Below, in pieces: positions 1 through 8,569 of a stretch of 64,000 bases of DNA; the first letter of the stretch is position 1; every line of letters starts with the position of its first letter. The DNA is taken from contig NZ_JBGUAY010000008.1 in NCBI RefSeq assembly GCF_041821025.1, positions 92,748 to 156,747 on the forward strand, in the 5' to 3' direction. Position numbers and translations under genes: made by a program. The notes beneath the pieces were generated by a model that saw only the letters and a program-made list of their open reading frames with translations, made no database searches and was not told the origin of the DNA. Source of the stretch: Egicoccus sp. AB-alg6-2 (lineage in GTDB: Bacteria > Actinomycetota > Nitriliruptoria > Nitriliruptorales > Nitriliruptoraceae).

Positions 1-676
1 GCAGGCGCAGGTTGGCGATGGCAGTGATCGACCCGTCGACACCGGCACGCAACGCGGCCGCCAACGACGGGCCGTGACCGGTGAGCAGCGCGAACGCGTC
101 CTGATCGGCGACCTCGGCCGCGAAGGCCGCCCGGCGGTCCGCGTCTGGCGAGGAATCCTTCATCCCGACGATACGTGGATGCGTCGCCAGTTCGGGCAGC
201 GCGGCCGGCTCCAGCGAGGAGCCCGTCAACTGTGGGATGTGGTAGACGAGCATCGGGACGCTGGTGCGCTGCGCGACCTCGAGGTGGTAGGCCGTCAACT
301 CCTCGGAGGTCAACGGATAGGTGTGCGGCGCGAGCACCAACACGGCGTCGGCGCCCGCCGCGGCGAGCCGCTCGACGTCCTCCTCGACGGCGGGGACCGT
401 CGCGCCGGACGCGCCGGCGACGACGAGGGGTCGGGGGCCGGCGTCCGTCGTGACCAGGCCGTCGACCGTCGCGCGGGTCGTCCGGGTCAACGTCTCGCGC
501 TGAGCAGGTTCGAGCAGCGCGCCCTCGCCGGTCGTGCCCGCCAGGACCACGCCGGTCGCACCGTCACCGACCGCACGCCGGACCAGCACCTCGACGTCGC
601 CGAGGTGGACCTCGCGGCCCTCGTCCAGCGGGGTGACGAGCGCCACCATCGCGCCGTGCAGGCCGGTCAGCCGCAT
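1..676 (-). CDS. dihydrodipicolinate synthase / N-acetylneuraminate lyase family aldolase (3' end outside window)
   Basis: A class I Schiff-base aldolase that acts on pyruvate or a related 2-oxo acid. About 225 residues are visible; the C-terminus runs off the left edge. The (beta/alpha)8 family marks are present: GTTGE at residues 47-51, the catalytic Tyr145 in VYHIP and the Schiff-base Lys173 in GMKDSS. The ATG at 676 follows CAGGAG at a good distance, and a TACGCT -10 element lies about 30 nt further upstream. No lysine-pathway gene is nearby, so this may be an NAL- or KDG-aldolase-like member rather than DapA; substrate cannot be read from sequence. Family assignment is firm, substrate unknown. 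Confidence 0.88.
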   Translation of the reverse strand, partial: MRLTGLHGAMVALVTPLDEGREVHLGDVEVLVRRAVGDGATGVVLAGTTGEGALLEPAQRETLTRTTRATVDGLVTTDAGPRPLVVAGASGATVPAVEEDVERLAAAGADAVLVLAPHTYPLTSEELTAYHLEVAQRTSVPMLVYHIPQLTGSSLEPAALPELATHPRIVGMKDSSPDADRRAAFAAEVADQDAFALLTGHGPSLAAALRAGVDGSITAIANLRL

Positions 677-706
677 CCGGGCTCCTGGGGTCGGTGGCGG
701 GCGGCC

Positions 707-712
707 AGCGTA
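707..712 (-). promoter_or_regulatory. -10 element TACGCT for the DHDPS-family gene
   Basis: On the minus strand TACGCT lies about 24 nt upstream of an expected transcript start that leaves a short leader carrying the CAGGAG ribosome site. The hexamer matches the recurring TA(S)(S)(S)T form seen before many genes here. No convincing -35 is visible. Confidence 0.4.
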
Positions 713-740
713 GGCACCGCGGCCCCACCGCGTGTCCGCC

Positions 741-1211
741 TCACCGGGTGTCCACGCGCTCCTCGAGACGGCGCAGGAACTCCCGTTGTGCGACGACCAG
801 CTTCTCGTCGGCGGTCGTCAGGTCGAACCACGCCACGCGGTCCACCTCGGGGAACCGCTGCAGCCGCCCCGACCCGCGCGGCCACTCCATCTCGAAGGTG
901 CCGGGAACGACCGCCTCGGGATCGAGGTCGGCCTCGATCGCGAACGCCGTGACGACCTTTCCGCCCGATTGGCGCACCGTCCCGAGCTCGAGCACCTCGC
1001 CGTCCGGTGCCGCCAGCCCCAGTTCCTCGACGAACTCCCGTCGCGCCGCCGCCAGGGGAGCCTCCCCGTCGGCGTACTCGCCCTTCGGCAGGCTCCAGCC
1101 GCCGGCGTCGCGTCGCGCCCAGAACGGACCGCCCATGTGGGCGAGCAGCACCTCGAGTGTCCCGCTCGTGCGCCGGAACAGCAGCAGGCCGGCACTGTGT
1201 CGTTGCGCCAT
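741..1211 (-). CDS. Nudix hydrolase
   Basis: A 156-residue Nudix pyrophosphohydrolase that hydrolyses a nucleoside diphosphate linked to another group. The Nudix box is intact, with G, E, REFVEE and GL at the expected spacing (about residues 50-72), preceded by WSLPKGEY. The frame stays open upstream to 1319, but the ATG at 1211 is preferred because GGAGG sits just upstream and homologues begin at MAQRHSAG. The sequence resembles the NUDIX group annotated as NTP pyrophosphohydrolase or diadenosine polyphosphate hydrolase, which often begins with SAGLLLFRR. It is divergent from the class V aminotransferase gene. Substrate is not predictable. Confidence 0.9.
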   Translation of the reverse strand: MAQRHSAGLLLFRRTSGTLEVLLAHMGGPFWARRDAGGWSLPKGEYADGEAPLAAARREFVEELGLAAPDGEVLELGTVRQSGGKVVTAFAIEADLDPEAVVPGTFEMEWPRGSGRLQRFPEVDRVAWFDLTTADEKLVVAQREFLRRLEERVDTR

Positions 1212-1244
1212 CCGGCCTCCGTCTCGTTCGCCCGGCAACGTCCC

Positions 1245-1250
1245 ACGGTA
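1245..1250 (-). promoter_or_regulatory. -10 element TACCGT for the Nudix gene
   Basis: TACCGT on the minus strand would start transcription near 1238, giving a leader of about 26 nt that contains the GGAGG site of the Nudix gene. It matches the local -10 form. Confidence 0.4.
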
Positions 1251-1297
1251 GGCGCGCGCGGCCGAAGGTGACGCGGCGGCACCGGCCGCGACTTCAC

Positions 1298-1303
1298 TAG
1301 CGT
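1298..1303 (+). promoter_or_regulatory. -10 element TAGCGT for the aminotransferase gene
   Basis: TAGCGT lies 26 nt before the GTG at 1330, leaving a leader of about 20 nt with AAAGG as ribosome site. It faces away from the Nudix promoter at 1245, so the short intergenic region would hold back-to-back promoters. Confidence 0.4.
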
Positions 1304-1329
1304 CCACGGCACCGACCAAAGGCTCGAAC

Positions 1330-2415
1330 GTGACGACGTCGATGGCCAGCGAGACCGACGCGCGGCGTCTCGCCGCGGCGCGGGCGGAATTCGAGCCGGA
1401 CGTCGTCTACCTCAACAGCGCGACGCTCGGACTGCCGCCGCGCCGGACCATCGACGCGGTCACGTCGGCACTCGACGACTGGCGGCGCGGCACGGTGGAC
1501 GCCGCCGCCTACGACCTGCACGTCGAGGCCAGCCGGCGCGACTACGCCCGCCTCGTCGGCGTCGATCCCTCGTGGGTCGCGGTCGGGTCCCAGGTCTCGG
1601 CGTTCGTCGGGCTGGTGGCCGCGTCGTTGCCGCCCGGGAGCGAGGTCCTGACCGCGACGGGCGACTTCACCAGCGTGCTCTTCCCGTTCCTGGCGCGATC
1701 CGGGCTGGGGGTGCGCGTGCGCGAGGCGCCACTCGAGGACCTGGCGGACGCCGTGGGCCCGGCCACGAGTCTGGTGGCCGTGTCGGCCGTGCAGTCGGCG
1801 GACGGACGTCTCGCCGACCTCGATGCGCTGGTGGCCGCCTGCGCCGCGGTCGGCGCACGGACCCTCGTGGACACCACGCAGGCCACCGGCTGGCTGCCGG
1901 TCGACGCCTCCCGCTTCAGCTTCACGACCGGCGGCGGCTACAAGTGGCTGCTGTCGCCCCGCGGAACCGCGTACTTCACCATCCGTCCGGAGCTGTTGGA
2001 CGACCTCGTACCCGTCGCGGCGAGCTGGTACGCCGGCGATGACCGGTGGTCGAGCATCTACGGCACCCCGCTGCGGCTCGCTGCCGAGGCGCGCCGGTTC
2101 GACGTCTCCCCGGCCTGGCAGGCCTGGGTCGGTCAGGCCGCCTCGCTGGAACTGCTCACCGAAGTCGGCGTCGAGGCCCTGCACGCCCACGCGTGTGCGA
2201 TGTCCCGGCGGTTCTGCGACGCCGTGGGGCTGCCCTACGCCGATTCGGCGATCGTGTCCGCGGTCGCCGACGACGACGTGCCGGAACGATTGCGCCGAGC
2301 GGGGATCGTGGCGGCCAACCGCGCCGGCCGACTGCGGTTGTCGTTCCACGTCTCCACCAGCGAAACGGACGTCGACCGCGCCGCCGAGGCCCTGGCCGGC
2401 CATCTCCACAGCTGA
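1330..2415 (+). CDS. aminotransferase class V-fold PLP-dependent enzyme
   Basis: A 361-residue fold-type I PLP enzyme of the class V family (cysteine desulfurase, kynureninase and isopenicillin-N epimerase relatives). The PLP-binding lysine is Lys205 in the GGGYKWLLSP segment, and the aspartate that contacts the pyridine nitrogen is probably Asp181 in LVDTTQATG. Length is usual for the epimerase-like branch. There is no cysteine-containing desulfurase loop of the IscS type, so an FeS role is unlikely. The GTG at 1330 follows AAAGG; an ATG four codons later is possible. Neighbours do not indicate a pathway. Family firm, reaction unknown. Confidence 0.9.
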   Translation: MTTSMASETDARRLAAARAEFEPDVVYLNSATLGLPPRRTIDAVTSALDDWRRGTVDAAAYDLHVEASRRDYARLVGVDPSWVAVGSQVSAFVGLVAASLPPGSEVLTATGDFTSVLFPFLARSGLGVRVREAPLEDLADAVGPATSLVAVSAVQSADGRLADLDALVAACAAVGARTLVDTTQATGWLPVDASRFSFTTGGGYKWLLSPRGTAYFTIRPELLDDLVPVAASWYAGDDRWSSIYGTPLRLAAEARRFDVSPAWQAWVGQAASLELLTEVGVEALHAHACAMSRRFCDAVGLPYADSAIVSAVADDDVPERLRRAGIVAANRAGRLRLSFHVSTSETDVDRAAEALAGHLHS

Positions 2416-2426
2416 CCGGTCGGGAA

Positions 2427-2840
2427 CTACTCCTCGACGAAGCGGCAGTGGTAGCGCGCTGCGAGTGCGGCGAGGGCGTCGTCCTCCAACGCCTCCTCAC
2501 CGCCCGGCCACGCGGCGACCGCATGGAAGAACTCCTCGAAGCCACCCGGGGCCAGCAGCGTCAGCATCCGCAACGGCTGGTCGCCGGAACGCACCAGCGT
2601 GTGCGGGGCACCCGCCGGGACCCGAACGAACGCGCCGGGCTCGAGCGTGTGCGCACGGTCGCCGACCACCGCGCGACCTTCACCGGCCAGGACGAAGAAG
2701 CTCTCCTCCTCGCGGTCGTGGACGTGCAACGGGGGAGGATCACCGAAGAACGTCTCCTCCGCGAGCGAATAGGCACCGCCGGTGTCACGTCCGCGCGCCA
2801 GGAACCGGTAGGTGCTGCCGAGCACCGTGATCTCGTCCAT
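2427..2840 (-). CDS. cupin domain protein
   Basis: A single-domain cupin of 137 residues. The first metal-binding motif is PPLHVHDREEESFFVL (His-X-His with a downstream Glu), and the second is PAGAPHTLV with its histidine, both on a predicted double-stranded beta-helix. Proteins of this kind include small oxygenases, isomerases and sensor-like metal proteins. It begins 58 nt downstream of the subtilisin gene on the same strand and has its own GGGAGA ribosome site. The function cannot be assigned from sequence. Confidence 0.85.
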   Translation of the reverse strand: MDEITVLGSTYRFLARGRDTGGAYSLAEETFFGDPPPLHVHDREEESFFVLAGEGRAVVGDRAHTLEPGAFVRVPAGAPHTLVRSGDQPLRMLTLLAPGGFEEFFHAVAAWPGGEEALEDDALAALAARYHCRFVEE

Positions 2841-2898
2841 CGCCGTCTCCCGATCCGCATCCGGCCGTTGCGGGACCGGGAGACGGCGACATCGGCGG

Positions 2899-5748
2899 TC
2901 AGCGGCGCACCGGCAGGACCACGTGGCTGTCGCACGGACCGTCGTCGCTGCCGCAGCCGTGCTGGGAGTCGTAGTGGATCACCGCGACGGTCTGCGTGTC
3001 GAGGTATTGCGGTTCGATCTGCAGCGTGATCTGGTCCGAAGCGGTCACGGCCTGCGGCAACGTGACGCTCGCCTCGAGCAACGCCACCTCCGCGGCGAAG
3101 GTCGGGGTCGCCTCGACCGTCTCGGTCACCGCCAACACGCCGTCCGCGTACAGACGCACGATCCAGCCGGCGCTGCCGAGGTCGCCGCACGCGGAGCACA
3201 TCGCCCACCAGCGGGCCGTCAGCGTCCCGTCCAGCGTGACCTGCTCGCCGTCGAGGAACCAGGTCCAGTTGGGGTCGTGGATGTTGCGGGCGGCCGTGCC
3301 GTCGACGATGCCGCTGCCGCCGAGTGCGGTCCACGTGGCCGCCTCGGAACCGGAGAACGTGTCGTCGTGGCGCAGGAACGGCCCGTCGCAGGCCTGGACG
3401 TCCAGTCGTCCCTCGCCGGTGCAGCCGTCCTCGGTGTTGCCACGGAACCACAGCGTCTCGCCGGCGGCACCGGCGTCCGCAGCGTGCCGGACGCGCAGCG
3501 CCAGCGGGGCACGCAGGGTGCGGTCACCGTTGGTCGCGACGACATGCCCCTCGTAGTCGCCTTCGGCGAGTCGCGAGCCGTCGAGCGTGATCCGCAGGTT
3601 CGCCGTCGCACGGCCGTTGGCGGGCACGCGCACCTGGCGGTCCAGTTGCAGCCGCCATCCACGATCGGGAAGGGCGCGACCCTCGCCGCCGCGGTCGTTG
3701 CCGTCGCCCGGCTCGAACCGCAGCTGCCAGCGGCCGCCCTGGCCGGAGACGTCCTGGACGAGGAGCTGCTTCTCGACCACCGTGCGGGCACCCACCTCGA
3801 CGACGCCGAAGTTGATGCTGCCACGTGCCAGCGTGCCGTCGGGATGGGCGGGATGGTCGCGGTAGGTCTCGCCCAGCAGCGCCGGCGTGGTCGCCGCGGC
3901 GAAGGCGTCCACCATCCCCGCGCCCTGGTCGTGCACGGAGTAGGGCGCATCCGTGGCCGGGTCGACGAGCTGGACGGCGGTGTTCATCAGGGCCGTCTTC
4001 AGCATCGGCGGGGTCCAGTCGGGGTGCAGCTCGGTCAGCTGCGCCAGGATCCCGGCGACGTGCGGCGCGGCCATCGAGGTCCCACCGGCCTGTCCGTACC
4101 CGTCGGGCGAAGCCAGCTGACCGGCACGCGGCACCGACGAGGTGATGTCGTTGCCCGGCGCCACGACGTCGGGCTTGATCACGAAGTCGTCGTTGGGGCC
4201 GCGGCTGGAGAACCCGGTGACCTGGCCGACGATGGAGCGCGGCTCGCTCCACGCCAGCCGCAGGTCGGCGGTGGAGACGCCGTCGGCGCCGAACAGTTCG
4301 CGCAGGGCGTGGCCGTCCTCCTGGCTGATGGCGACCACCGGGATGCCCGGGGTCACCCCGGTCAGCGAGCCGGCGAAGTTGCCCGGCTCCTCGTTGTAGA
4401 TCACGGCGGCGATCGCACCCGCCGCCTCGGCACTGGCGCCCTTGGTGCTGAAGGGCGCGATGCCGCGCTCGATCAGGGCGATGCGCCCGGCGGCAGCGGC
4501 ACCGCAGTCGGCCGGGGTCAGCGCGAGACCGCAGTCGACGAACGGCGTGGTCTGGTCGGCGTCGGGGATGACCGATCCGGCCATCGGGACCATCTCGATG
4601 TCGAGGAGTCCCGCGTCGGGCACGGAGGCGAGGTAGGCGCGGTCGCCCGGATCGGTCGACGCGCCGACGGTCACCACGTCGTGTGCCGAGCCGGGACTGC
4701 CGATGGTGGAGTAGCCGGGTCCGGAGTTGCCGGCGGCCACGGCTGAGACGATGCCGGCGGCGGCCGCGTTGTTCAGCGCCTCGGACTCGGGCGAGTCCGG
4801 GTCGCCGTTCTCGCTGCCGAGGGACAGGTTCATCACGTCGGGGCCGCGTTCGGCCGCAGACTCGATGCCGAGCACCACGGACAGGTTGAGCCCGGTACCG
4901 GCGTCGCTGAGCACCTTGTACGCCCACACGTCGGCGTCCTTGGCCGGGCCGTCGTAGCGGGCGAGGCCGAGTGGGGTGTCGCCGTACGCAGCGGATCCCG
5001 CCGCCGTCCCCGCGACGTGGGTGCCGTGGCCGTGGGCGTCGGAGTGCCCGGCGGTCCAGGTCTCGTAGTGCTTGACCTTCGGGTGGGTGTCACCGGGATA
5101 GGTGGGGTCGCCACCGAACATCGGGTGGGTCCAGTCGATGCCGGTGTCCAGCACGGCCACCGACTGGCCGGCGCCGGTCGCGCCGAGCTCCCAGACCTCC
5201 GGCGCCCGCGTGTGCGCGACGCTCTCGTCCATCAACGAGGTGACCTGCGTGACCGGGTCGACGACCCGGACCGCGGGATGGGCGGCGAGTGCGGCGGCCG
5301 CTGCCGGGGTGGCGGCCACGCCGAGGCCGTTGAGGACGTAGGTCATGCGGGCTTCGCGGGTGCTGGTCACCCCTGCGGCGTCGCCGACCGGAAGCGTCAG
5401 CAGCCGCACGTCGAGGTCCTGCGTGGCCAGGTCCCCGAGAACGGCGTCCTGCTGCGCGCGCAGCCAGGCCCGGTGGGCGGCGAGGTCGAAGCCGTCACCG
5501 GCCTGTGCCGCCGCCACCGCCGCGGGGGTGCCCTCCAGTCGGACGATGTAGGCGCCGTGGCCGGCGCCGAGCCCGAGATCCGGCGCGGCGAGGTCGAGTT
5601 CGACGTGACCGAGCAGTTCGTCGCCGATCGGAGTGGTCGGCGACAGCAGCGGCGTGGGCTCGAGCAGTGACGGCGCCGGTACGAAACCCAGCAGCGACAG
5701 TGACGCGATGCCGACCATGGCGGTCGACGCGCGCAGACGTCCGGTCAT
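2899..5748 (-). CDS. secreted S8 (subtilisin-like) serine protease with PA domain
   Basis: A 949-residue secreted protease. Order of parts: signal peptide (hydrophobic stretch about residues 9-26), an I9-type propeptide region (about 64-170), and a peptidase S8 catalytic domain with Asp201 (VLDTGID), His241 (GHGTHVAG), oxyanion Asn341 (AGNSGPG) and Ser558 (GGTSMAAPH). A PA (protease-associated) insert lies at about 385-500, typical of lactocepin/vpr-like subtilases. The C-terminal third is beta-rich, with six or more cysteines that could form disulfides, and looks like a binding or export module. The frame is open upstream, but the ATG at 5748 has GAGGGAG upstream and begins the signal peptide. 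It probably degrades extracellular protein. Confidence 0.95.
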   Translation of the reverse strand: MTGRLRASTAMVGIASLSLLGFVPAPSLLEPTPLLSPTTPIGDELLGHVELDLAAPDLGLGAGHGAYIVRLEGTPAAVAAAQAGDGFDLAAHRAWLRAQQDAVLGDLATQDLDVRLLTLPVGDAAGVTSTREARMTYVLNGLGVAATPAAAAALAAHPAVRVVDPVTQVTSLMDESVAHTRAPEVWELGATGAGQSVAVLDTGIDWTHPMFGGDPTYPGDTHPKVKHYETWTAGHSDAHGHGTHVAGTAAGSAAYGDTPLGLARYDGPAKDADVWAYKVLSDAGTGLNLSVVLGIESAAERGPDVMNLSLGSENGDPDSPESEALNNAAAAGIVSAVAAGNSGPGYSTIGSPGSAHDVVTVGASTDPGDRAYLASVPDAGLLDIEMVPMAGSVIPDADQTTPFVDCGLALTPADCGAAAAGRIALIERGIAPFSTKGASAEAAGAIAAVIYNEEPGNFAGSLTGVTPGIPVVAISQEDGHALRELFGADGVSTADLRLAWSEPRSIVGQVTGFSSRGPNDDFVIKPDVVAPGNDITSSVPRAGQLASPDGYGQAGGTSMAAPHVAGILAQLTELHPDWTPPMLKTALMNTAVQLVDPATDAPYSVHDQGAGMVDAFAAATTPALLGETYRDHPAHPDGTLARGSINFGVVEVGARTVVEKQLLVQDVSGQGGRWQLRFEPGDGNDRGGEGRALPDRGWRLQLDRQVRVPANGRATANLRITLDGSRLAEGDYEGHVVATNGDRTLRAPLALRVRHAADAGAAGETLWFRGNTEDGCTGEGRLDVQACDGPFLRHDDTFSGSEAATWTALGGSGIVDGTAARNIHDPNWTWFLDGEQVTLDGTLTARWWAMCSACGDLGSAGWIVRLYADGVLAVTETVEATPTFAAEVALLEASVTLPQAVTASDQITLQIEPQYLDTQTVAVIHYDSQHGCGSDDGPCDSHVVLPVRR

Positions 5749-5869
5749 GTGCGTTGCTCCCTCTCGTACGTGCTCCCGGTGACGGGTTCCCGGTGTTCCG
5801 TACGACTCAACGTCCACCGACCGATCGGGTGACGGCGACGGGGCAGATCGCGCGAGCTGCGTCCTGCGG

Positions 5870-7105
5870 TCAGGCGCGTCGGCGCTGCAATCGGACCCCG
5901 ACGAGGGCGCCGAGCAGGGCGACCGTGATCGCGACACCCATCGCCCAGCGTGGGCCGACGAGGTCCGCGGCGGCCCCGTCGATCAGCGCCGCGACGGGAC
6001 GGTTGCCGAGGAACGCCACGCTCCACAGCGCCATGACCCGACCCCGCAATCGGTCCGGCACCCGGCGCTGCAGGACGGTCGTGAACCCGGTCAGGGCGAG
6101 CACGAACCCGACACCGGTCAGCCCGAAACCGGCCACCGCCACCCATGCGGCCGGCGAGATGGCGGACACGAGAAGTCCCGCGGCGACCACGGTGCAGCCG
6201 CCGGTGGCGACCTCCAGGCTGCCGATGCGGCGCTGGAGCGGTCCTGACATCGCCGCCGCCGGGACGGCCGCGACCCCGAACGCGCTGACGAGGCCGGCCG
6301 CCAACGCGTCACCGCCGCCGACGGCCTCGGCCAGGGCCGGCGCGAGGGTGATCATCGGGTCCGCGGCGAAGCCCGTCGCGGCGACCCCGCCCAGCAGCAG
6401 GAGCAGACCCGGCTCGCTCCGCACGTGCCGCAGGCCCGCCCGGACGGATCGGTCGCGGTCACGGTGCTCCTCACGTGGGCGCGGACGGATCACCAGCAGG
6501 GCGCCGATCAGCACCAGGAACGTCACCGCGTTGATGACGAACGCCAGCTCGGCACCGAGCGTGGCCAGGAGCACGCCGGCCGTCGCCGGTCCCAGCGCGC
6601 GCCCGAGGTTGAAGGTCAACGATGTCAGGGCGACCGCGCCTTCGAGGTCGGCGTCGTCGACCAGTGCCGGCACCAGCGCGTTGAGGGTCGGCGCCGACAC
6701 TGCCTGACCGAGACCGATGCCGAACGCGGCCGCGAGGATGGGCCACGCCCCGGGCATGGCGTCCACGCCCCACCACACCGCCGCGACCGCCAACGCGGTT
6801 GCCGCGGCTGCCGCGGCCGACTGCGAGGTCAGCAGCAGTCGCCGTCGATCGACCCGGTCGGACAGCGCGCCGCCGAGCGGTGAGAACAGCAGCAGCGGTC
6901 CGAACTGTGCCACCGAGACCAGCCCGACCAGCAGCGCCGACCCGCTCAGCCGGTAGACCACCACGGCGGCCGTGACGTTGAACAGCCAGTTGCCGCTGTT
7001 GGACACGGCGTTTCCGAAGAACCAGGGGCCGAATGTCCGGTCGCGCAGCAGCGCGGCCGTCGAGCGCGGGCCGGGAGGGGTCGACGGCGGTGGCGGAGTG
7101 GTCAC
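5870..7105 (-). CDS. MFS transporter (MFS_3 / EntS-like exporter)
   Basis: A 411-residue 12-helix major facilitator. It has the family A-like loop LGGALSDRVDRRRLL between TM2 and TM3 and repeated Gly/Ala-rich helices throughout. The closest group by sequence character is the EntS/MFS_3 exporters, which export small molecules such as siderophores or drugs. Start choice: the minus-strand element TAGCGT ends exactly 7 nt before the GTG at 7105, so translation probably begins there on a leaderless message; a GTG three codons upstream overlaps the -10 hexamer and is unlikely. It is divergent from the cyclopropane-fatty-acid synthase gene. Substrate unknown. Confidence 0.88.
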   Translation of the reverse strand: MTTPPPPSTPPGPRSTAALLRDRTFGPWFFGNAVSNSGNWLFNVTAAVVVYRLSGSALLVGLVSVAQFGPLLLFSPLGGALSDRVDRRRLLLTSQSAAAAAATALAVAAVWWGVDAMPGAWPILAAAFGIGLGQAVSAPTLNALVPALVDDADLEGAVALTSLTFNLGRALGPATAGVLLATLGAELAFVINAVTFLVLIGALLVIRPRPREEHRDRDRSVRAGLRHVRSEPGLLLLLGGVAATGFAADPMITLAPALAEAVGGGDALAAGLVSAFGVAAVPAAAMSGPLQRRIGSLEVATGGCTVVAAGLLVSAISPAAWVAVAGFGLTGVGFVLALTGFTTVLQRRVPDRLRGRVMALWSVAFLGNRPVAALIDGAAADLVGPRWAMGVAITVALLGALVGVRLQRRRA

Positions 7106-7112
7106 GGTCGTC

Positions 7113-7118
7113 ACGCTA
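7113..7118 (-). promoter_or_regulatory. leaderless -10 element TAGCGT for the MFS gene
   Basis: Reading the minus strand, TAGCGT is followed by 7 nt and then GTG at 7105. This is the classical spacing of a leaderless actinobacterial transcript whose first base is the start codon. There is no purine-rich ribosome site here, which supports the leaderless reading. Confidence 0.5.
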
Positions 7119-7240
7119 TCCGGCAGGCACGCGGCGCCGTTGCAGCGCCGCGACGCGAGTCCACGCTCCACGCGACCGTCAGCCGGGCCTTCGCACGTTC
7201 GCCGGTGGCCGGCTGCACCGCGGCGGGGGAAGATCGACCC

Positions 7241-8542
7241 ATGCGGACGTCGTTGGTGGCCCCGCCGGATCGGGCCGCGGAGATCGTGCGTCGGGTGCAT
7301 GCCCGGCTCGCGGCGCGTGGCAGCCACCTGCCCCTGCGGCTGTGGAACGGACGCGAACTGGGACCGGAGGACGCCGGGTTCCGCATCGTCCTGGCGCAGC
7401 CGTGGTCGTTGCGTGCGGTCGCGTCGTTGCGCGACGACCTGCGGGCCGGTGAGGCCTACCTCGCCGGTGCCATCGACGTCGAGGGATCGATGGTCGCGGC
7501 GCTGCGCGCGATCGATCGACTACGCGGCGAACTCGCGGCACGGGACAAGCTCGCGCTCGCCAGTGCGGCCCTGCGTATGCCACCGGAACCGGCTGGGCTG
7601 CAGCGCCGCCGTGCGCAGCTCGACGGGCCGGCACATTCGCGCGAACGGGACGCGGCGGCGGTCCGCCACCACTACGACGTCGGCAACGACTTCTACGCAC
7701 TGGTGCTCGGCGACGACCTCGTCTACTCGTGCGCCTACTTCGACGACGCGGGCGCGGCGGCCGCCGCACACGACCGCGAGGCGCTGGCGCGGGCCCAGCA
7801 CCGCAAACTCGCGTTGATCTGCCGCAAACTCGACCTCCGGTCCGGCGAACGCCTGCTCGACGTCGGGTGCGGTTGGGGCGCACTGGTCGTCCACGCCGCC
7901 CGCCACCACGGCGTGCACGCCGTCGGGATCACCCTCTCGCCACGGCAGGCGGAGCTCGCCGCGGAGCGGGTCAGCGCCGCCGGGCTCGACGACCGGGTGC
8001 GCATCGAGGTACGCGACTACCGCGACGTGCGCGACCGGTTCGACGCGGTGGCCTCGGTCGGCATGGTCGAGCACGTCGGCGTCGATCTGCTGCCGACCTA
8101 CGTTCGAACCCTCCGCGAACATCTCACGCCGGCCGGGCGGCTGCTCAACCACGGGATCACGACGGGACGGCGGGCGGTCGTGCGCGACTTCGCCCGCGAT
8201 CCCGACACCTTCGTCGGCCGCTATGTCTTCCCCGACGGTGCCCTGGTCCCCGCCCACCACATGGTGCGCGAGCTCGAACTCGGTGGATTCGAGGTGTACG
8301 ACCTCGAGCAGCTGCGCCCCCACTACGCGCTGACGCTGGAGCACTGGGCCGCGAACCTCGAGGCGGACCTCACCCGGGCGCGTGACCTCGTCGGTGAGAC
8401 CACCACACGCGTGTGGCGGGCCTACCTCGCCGGTTCGGCACTGGGATTCGCGTCCGGGGACCTCGGCGTGGTCCAGATCCTTGCCGGCCGTGAGCGCACC
8501 CGGTTGCCGCTCGATCGGCGTCGCATGCTGCTCGCGGGCTGA
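7241..8542 (+). CDS. cyclopropane-fatty-acyl-phospholipid synthase family methyltransferase
   Basis: A 433-residue SAM-dependent enzyme of the CFA/mycolic-acid-synthase family, which adds a methylene bridge across cis double bonds of membrane lipids. Visible are the entry motif RHHYDVGNDFYALVL, YSCAYF, the SAM loop LLDVGCGWGALVVHA, and the later GMVEHVG and FPDGALVP motifs. It has the N-terminal extension usual for full CFA synthases. The ATG at 7241 is preceded by GGGGGA; an upstream in-frame GTG is not supported. Divergent to an exporter and convergent with a squalene-cyclase-like gene. Some family members make 10-methyl branched lipids, so the exact product is unknown. Confidence 0.92.
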   Translation: MRTSLVAPPDRAAEIVRRVHARLAARGSHLPLRLWNGRELGPEDAGFRIVLAQPWSLRAVASLRDDLRAGEAYLAGAIDVEGSMVAALRAIDRLRGELAARDKLALASAALRMPPEPAGLQRRRAQLDGPAHSRERDAAAVRHHYDVGNDFYALVLGDDLVYSCAYFDDAGAAAAAHDREALARAQHRKLALICRKLDLRSGERLLDVGCGWGALVVHAARHHGVHAVGITLSPRQAELAAERVSAAGLDDRVRIEVRDYRDVRDRFDAVASVGMVEHVGVDLLPTYVRTLREHLTPAGRLLNHGITTGRRAVVRDFARDPDTFVGRYVFPDGALVPAHHMVRELELGGFEVYDLEQLRPHYALTLEHWAANLEADLTRARDLVGETTTRVWRAYLAGSALGFASGDLGVVQILAGRERTRLPLDRRRMLLAG

Positions 8543-8569
8543 CCGGTTGCGGATGCCCTCCGGGGTCGC

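Noticed and set aside
2812..4746. 644-residue plus-strand open frame across the subtilisin gene
   Set aside because: Low-complexity Gly/Arg/Val-rich antisense shadow of a well-supported S8 protease; no start signal and no family similarity.
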